DNA of 64,000 bases, taken from contig NZ_SZQA01000008.1 of assembly GCF_005233835.1 (NCBI RefSeq), positions 1 through 64,000 on the forward strand, written 5' to 3'. Below are positions 62,798 through 64,000 of this stretch, in pieces. Each line of letters starts with the position of its first letter. Position 1 is the stretch's first letter. The notes below the pieces were generated by a model. The model did no database searches and was not told where the DNA came from. It worked only from the letters and a program-made list of their open reading frames with translations. Both the position numbers and the translations under genes were made by a program. Source of the DNA: Herbidospora galbida. GTDB lineage: Bacteria; Actinomycetota; Actinomycetes; Streptosporangiales; Streptosporangiaceae.

Positions 62798-63775
62798 ATG
62801 ACCGTCACGGACATCCCGACAGCGCCGTCGGCCCCGCTGGCCTCCGCCCAGCACCGCCTCGCCGAGGCCGCCCGCTTTCTCGCCCTCGACGAGGGCCTCC
62901 ATCAGTTGCTCGCCACCCCGCGCCGGTCGATGACCGTCTCGGTCCCGGTCCGCCGCGAAGACGGCCGGATCGACGTGATCGAGGGCTACCGGGTCCAGCA
63001 CAACCTGTCGCGCGGCCCGGCGAAGGGCGGCGTCCGGTTTCATCCCGCCACCGACCTCGACGAGGTCACCGCTTTGGCCATGGGCCTGACCTGGAAGTGC
63101 GCCCTGGCCGGGCTGCCCTACGGCGGCGCGAAGGGCGGCGTGGCCGTCGACCCGGCCGGGCTGACCGAGCGCGAGTTCGACCGGCTGACCCGCCGCTACA
63201 CCCACGAGATCCAGCCGCTGGTGGGCCGCGACATCCCGCTCACCTCGGCGCGGCCCGACCTGGCCGAGGCCGTGGCGCTCGGCGTACGGGTGCTGCTCGG
63301 CCCCGGCGAGGGCCGGACGGTCGCCGTCCACGGCTCCGGCGCGGTCGCGGCGCAGGTGACCGCCAAGCTGGCCGAGGCCCGGTTCGAGGTCGTCGGCGGC
63401 GGCCTGGGCACCGACGCCGACGTGCTCGTGCTCACGACCGGCCCGATCACCGCCCACGAGGCCGCCGAGATCCGGGCCCCGATGGTCGTCGAGGCCGCCA
63501 ACGGCCCGATCACCCCGGCCGGCGACCAGATCCTGGCCGGGCGGGGGTGCGTGGTGGTGCCCGACCTGCTCGGCAACGCCGGCGGCGCGATCGCCTCCCA
63601 CAGCGAGTGGACGATCGGCGATCTCGACTCCCGGCTGCGCGAGCACCTGCGGCCCGCCTACCGGCAGGTCGAAGCCCTGTCACGGGAGACGGGCCTGACC
63701 CTGCGTCAGGCCGCCCTGGTGATCGCCGTCGGCAGGGTGGCGGACGCGTGCCGGTCGAGAGGCGGCTACGCGTAG
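62798..63775 (+). CDS. Reduced Glu/Leu/Phe/Val dehydrogenase-like protein
   Basis: A 325-residue homologue of amino-acid dehydrogenases that normally have about 350-450 residues. The N-terminal domain is well kept: VQHNLSRGPAKGGVRFHP (Lys76), MGLTWKCALAGLPYGGAKGG (Lys100, Lys112). After GRDIPLTS the usual PAPDVxT segment with the catalytic Asp is missing, as is the following Gly-rich stretch. The Rossmann core starts VAVHGSGAVAAQ but jumps from FEVVGGG to DADVLVL, losing the adenine-binding half. VVEAANGPITP and VPDLLGNAGG follow normally. It is probably catalytically altered or regulatory. The ATG at 62798 has GAGAGG upstream. Confidence 0.83.
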   Translation: MTVTDIPTAPSAPLASAQHRLAEAARFLALDEGLHQLLATPRRSMTVSVPVRREDGRIDVIEGYRVQHNLSRGPAKGGVRFHPATDLDEVTALAMGLTWKCALAGLPYGGAKGGVAVDPAGLTEREFDRLTRRYTHEIQPLVGRDIPLTSARPDLAEAVALGVRVLLGPGEGRTVAVHGSGAVAAQVTAKLAEARFEVVGGGLGTDADVLVLTTGPITAHEAAEIRAPMVVEAANGPITPAGDQILAGRGCVVVPDLLGNAGGAIASHSEWTIGDLDSRLREHLRPAYRQVEALSRETGLTLRQAALVIAVGRVADACRSRGGYA

Positions 63776-64000
63776 ACCTCGTCGAGGATCCGCTCGCACA
63801 GGCGGTGCGTCTCCAGCGCGTCGCCCGCGTCGAGCAGCCTGCCCTCGCCGACCGCTTCGAGGAAGGCGAGGCAGGCGCCGCGGAAGCCGCGCTGCGTCCC
63901 GACGGGAACCCAGTCGGGACGCCGCCTGCGCACCTCGCCGGCCTCGGTGAAGGCGATCTCCTCGCCGAGGTCGAGCACCTTGCGCTTCTCGCCCCGCCCG
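63766..64000 (-). CDS. Gfo/Idh/MocA family oxidoreductase, C-terminal part
   Basis: The last 78 residues of a gene whose start lies beyond the window. The sequence GDALETHRLCERILDEVY at the end and EIAFTEAGEVRRRRP before it fit the C-terminal domain of Gfo/Idh/MocA sugar or inositol dehydrogenases. The NAD-binding domain is not in view, so the assignment is moderate. Its stop overlaps the convergent dehydrogenase-like gene by 10 bases. Confidence 0.6.
   Translation of the reverse strand, partial: GRGEKRKVLDLGEEIAFTEAGEVRRRRPDWVPVGTQRGFRGACLAFLEAVGEGRLLDAGDALETHRLCERILDEVYA

Overview
The window is very GC-rich, gene-dense DNA. Gene content (BTAD regulator, XRE-DUF397 pair, DUF5941 protein, CGNR protein, Zur-regulated zinc importer, many GTG starts and apparently leaderless mRNAs) points to a filamentous actinomycete, probably Streptosporangiaceae. 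The family-level guess is inference from gene content only. It looks like chromosome with small accessory patches.

Layout. 1-4.2 kb: the 3' end of an IS481-type transposase beside a hydroxyacid dehydrogenase/aldehyde dehydrogenase pair, divergent from a DUF2264 protein. 4.2-9.2 kb: a tightly coupled three-gene minus-strand operon (protein with a C-terminal DUF559/Vsr-like nuclease domain; small winged-helix protein; 1064-residue protein with two P-loop ATPase domains, the second HerA/VirB4-like). This is the best candidate for an undescribed defence-type system. 9.4-22 kb: secreted SGNH hydrolase, macro-domain protein, MerR-thioredoxin pair, methyltransferase, DUF4236, pgeF, PLP deaminase, galK, WYL regulator/epoxide hydrolase, APH-like kinase, alpha/beta hydrolase, enoyl-CoA hydratase, bacterial nitric oxide synthase and tRNA-Asn. 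22-36 kb is core information and metabolism: sigma-70 factor, dnaG, an M23-like lipoprotein with lost zinc ligands, a ferredoxin-reductase-like enzyme, dgt, ppdK, a TAP-like peptidase and glyS. 36-43 kb: znuA-znuC-znuB-zur, a CGNR protein, uppS, a beta-helix membrane protein and recO. 43-53.6 kb: CDP-alcohol transferase/DUF5941 pair, two hemerythrins, a giant BTAD-ATPase regulator, an MMPL exporter and the XRE-DUF397 pair. 53.6-64 kb: ABC-2 exporter with TetR, an Lrp/ddaH/rocD arginine block, PhoD-like phosphatase, a TetR-controlled SRPBCC/epimerase pair, a reduced Glu/Leu-dehydrogenase homologue and the end of a Gfo/Idh/MocA oxidoreductase.

Regulation is unusually readable. Perfect or near-perfect inverted repeats lie in many divergent promoters (MerR, WYL, two GntR-type sites, Zur, XRE, two TetR). 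At well over a dozen genes a TANNNT-like -10 lies 6-7 nt before the start codon, the pattern of leaderless transcripts. A dispersed hairpin repeat of about 50 bp occurs four times, three of them at gene ends. Several convergent neighbours overlap at their stop codons. No CRISPR array, rRNA or prophage was seen.
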